A stretch of DNA of 5,368 nucleotides, taken from the NCBI GenBank assembly GCA_002686685.1, contig NYYG01000027.1:1-5368 (forward strand). Reading direction: 5' to 3'. This document shows, piece by piece, positions 4,221-5,368 of the stretch (position 1 is its first letter; each line of letters starts with the position of its first letter). Source of the DNA: SAR116 cluster bacterium. GTDB taxonomy: Bacteria; Pseudomonadota; Alphaproteobacteria; Puniceispirillales; Puniceispirillaceae. The position numbers and the translations under genes are program-made. Below the pieces are notes generated by a model, which did no database searches, was not told where the DNA came from, and saw only the letters and a program-made list of their open reading frames with translations.

Positions 4221-5368
4221 ATGAATTACAAAGATACCGTCTTCCTGCCCCGCACCGATTTTCCGATGCGCGGCGGTCTGCCGAAAAAGGAACCGGAAAT
4301 CCTTGCCGGGTGGAAGCAGATTGACATCTATCGCAAGCTGCGTGAGGCGCGTGCCGATGCAGAGCTGTTTGTCCTGCATGACGGCCCGCCCTATGCCAAC
4401 GGGCAGCTGCATATCGGACATGCGCTCAACAAGATTCTGAAGGATGTGGTCAACCGGTCGCAATCCATGCTTGGCAAGAATGCCAATTACGTGCCGGGCT
4501 GGGACTGCCACGGCCTGCCGATCGAATGGAAGATCGAAGAGCAGTATCGCAAGAAGGGCAAGGACAAGGACGAGGTGCCAGTCACTGAATTCCGCCAGGA
4601 ATGTCGGGATTTCGCCGCGCACTGGCTGGATGTCCAGTCCGAGGAATTCCAGCGTCTTGGCGTCCTTGGCGACTGGGATGATCCCTATACCACAATGGCC
4701 TATGAGGCTGAGGCCACGATTGCCTCGGAACTCGGCCGGATCCTGATGGAAGGCAGCCTTTATCGCGGTGCAAAGCCGGTGATGTGGTCACCTGTCGAAA
4801 AGACCGCCCTTGCCGAGGCAGAGATCGAATATCAGGACCATACCTCAGTGACCATCTATGCCCGTTTTGCGGTGACAACGCCGAGTCATCCGGCGCTGGA
4901 AGGCGCGAATATCATCATCTGGACGACAACCCCCTGGACCATGCCGGGCAACCGGGCGATGGCCTGCGGCGCAGATATCGACTATTCGGTGCTGCGGATC
5001 ACCGGGCGTGCTGAAAATGCGCTTGCCAAGGATGGCGATATCATCTGCCTTGCGACCGAACTGGTGGAAGAGGTGACATCGGCCATCGGCATCACCGGCA
5101 CACAGACTCTGGCAACGCTCAAGGGCACCGATATAGCCGGCACAATCTCGCATCATCCGATGCATGGTCATGGCTATGACCATGAGGTGCCGATGCTGCT
5201 TGCCGATTATGTCACGACCGATCAGGGCACCGGATTTGTGCATATTGCGCCCGGCCATGGTGTCGAGGATTACGAACTGGCGCATCTTGTCCATGGCATT
5301 CCGCTGCCGGATACGGTGGCTGAGGATGGCAAGATCATGGACCATCTGCCGATCTTTGCCGGCATGCA
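4221..5368 (+). CDS. ileS: Isoleucyl-tRNA synthetase, N-terminal 382 residues (3' end outside the window)
   Basis: The open frame runs from the ATG at 4221 to the window edge without a stop, giving 382 codons of a protein usually above 900 residues. The class I catalytic domain begins with LPRTDFPMRGGL (9-20) and GPPYANGQLHIGHALNK (55-71), holding the HIGH motif at 64-67. GWDCHGLPIEWK (93-104) follows, a core motif of the Ile/Val/Leu enzymes. The inserted CP1 editing domain, which clears Val-tRNA(Ile), shows WTTTPWTMPGN (234-244) and GTGFVHIAPGHGVEDY (336-351), where Asp350 aligns with the conserved editing aspartate. The KMSKS loop, anticodon-binding and any C-terminal zinc region are not in view. 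The enzyme charges tRNA(Ile) in the cytosol. It is downstream of ribF in the same direction; no T-box leader is seen. The bacterial-type motifs and the clear ribosome site make the call secure. Confidence 0.97.
   Translation, partial: MNYKDTVFLPRTDFPMRGGLPKKEPEILAGWKQIDIYRKLREARADAELFVLHDGPPYANGQLHIGHALNKILKDVVNRSQSMLGKNANYVPGWDCHGLPIEWKIEEQYRKKGKDKDEVPVTEFRQECRDFAAHWLDVQSEEFQRLGVLGDWDDPYTTMAYEAEATIASELGRILMEGSLYRGAKPVMWSPVEKTALAEAEIEYQDHTSVTIYARFAVTTPSHPALEGANIIIWTTTPWTMPGNRAMACGADIDYSVLRITGRAENALAKDGDIICLATELVEEVTSAIGITGTQTLATLKGTDIAGTISHHPMHGHGYDHEVPMLLADYVTTDQGTGFVHIAPGHGVEDYELAHLVHGIPLPDTVAEDGKIMDHLPIFAGM

Noticed and set aside
4845..5345. Minus-strand open frame of 166 codons inside ileS
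   Set aside because: It is the complement of the ileS editing domain, whose motifs are clear; the antisense product is unrecognisable.
1..5368. An undescribed defence, mobile or secretion system
   Set aside because: Every substantial frame belongs to a known housekeeping or membrane family, gaps are short, and no mobile-element or repeat-array signature is present.

Overview
The window reads as ordinary chromosomal DNA of an alphaproteobacterium. It is GC-rich by eye (not counted). The translated proteins are of Gram-negative type, and three of them (DsbB, Coq7 and MscS) are at home in a proteobacterium that makes ubiquinone. The isoleucyl-tRNA synthetase also has an alphaproteobacterial look, with the WKIEEQYRKKGKDKDEVPV stretch after the GLPIE motif. 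Genus cannot be fixed from the sequence alone. There are no insertion sequences, phage genes, CRISPR repeats, toxin genes or compositional islands. The longest stretch without a gene is 171 bases.

Layout. Six genes lie on the minus strand from 3001 down to 1. They are read in the order mscS (mechanosensitive channel), chaC (glutathione-specific gamma-glutamylcyclotransferase), tRNA-Leu(CAA), a YqaA/DedA-type membrane protein, dsbB (disulfide-bond oxidoreductase), and coq7 (demethoxyubiquinone hydroxylase, cut by the window edge). Two genes lie on the plus strand from 3173 to the end: ribF (riboflavin kinase/FAD synthetase) and ileS (isoleucyl-tRNA synthetase, cut by the window edge). The 171-base divergent spacer 3002-3172 holds a good sigma70-type promoter for ribF and a 15-base perfect inverted repeat. 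I see no clear promoter for mscS.

How the genes fit together. Packing on the minus strand is very tight: mscS/chaC share one base (TGATG), yqaA/dsbB overlap by 16 bases, and dsbB/coq7 overlap by four bases (ATGA). The tRNA ends only 27 bases before yqaA, with no terminator between them. The best-motivated functional link is dsbB with coq7: DsbB hands electrons from thiol oxidation to ubiquinone, and Coq7 carries out a late step in making ubiquinone. On the other side, ribF next to ileS is a widely seen bacterial housekeeping arrangement.

I did not find a previously undescribed system. The points most worth checking are the likely leaderless start of ribF, the tRNA that may share a transcript with yqaA-dsbB-coq7, the overlapping mscS-chaC pair, the dsbB-coq7 coupling, and the G-U closing pair of the tRNA-Leu acceptor stem.
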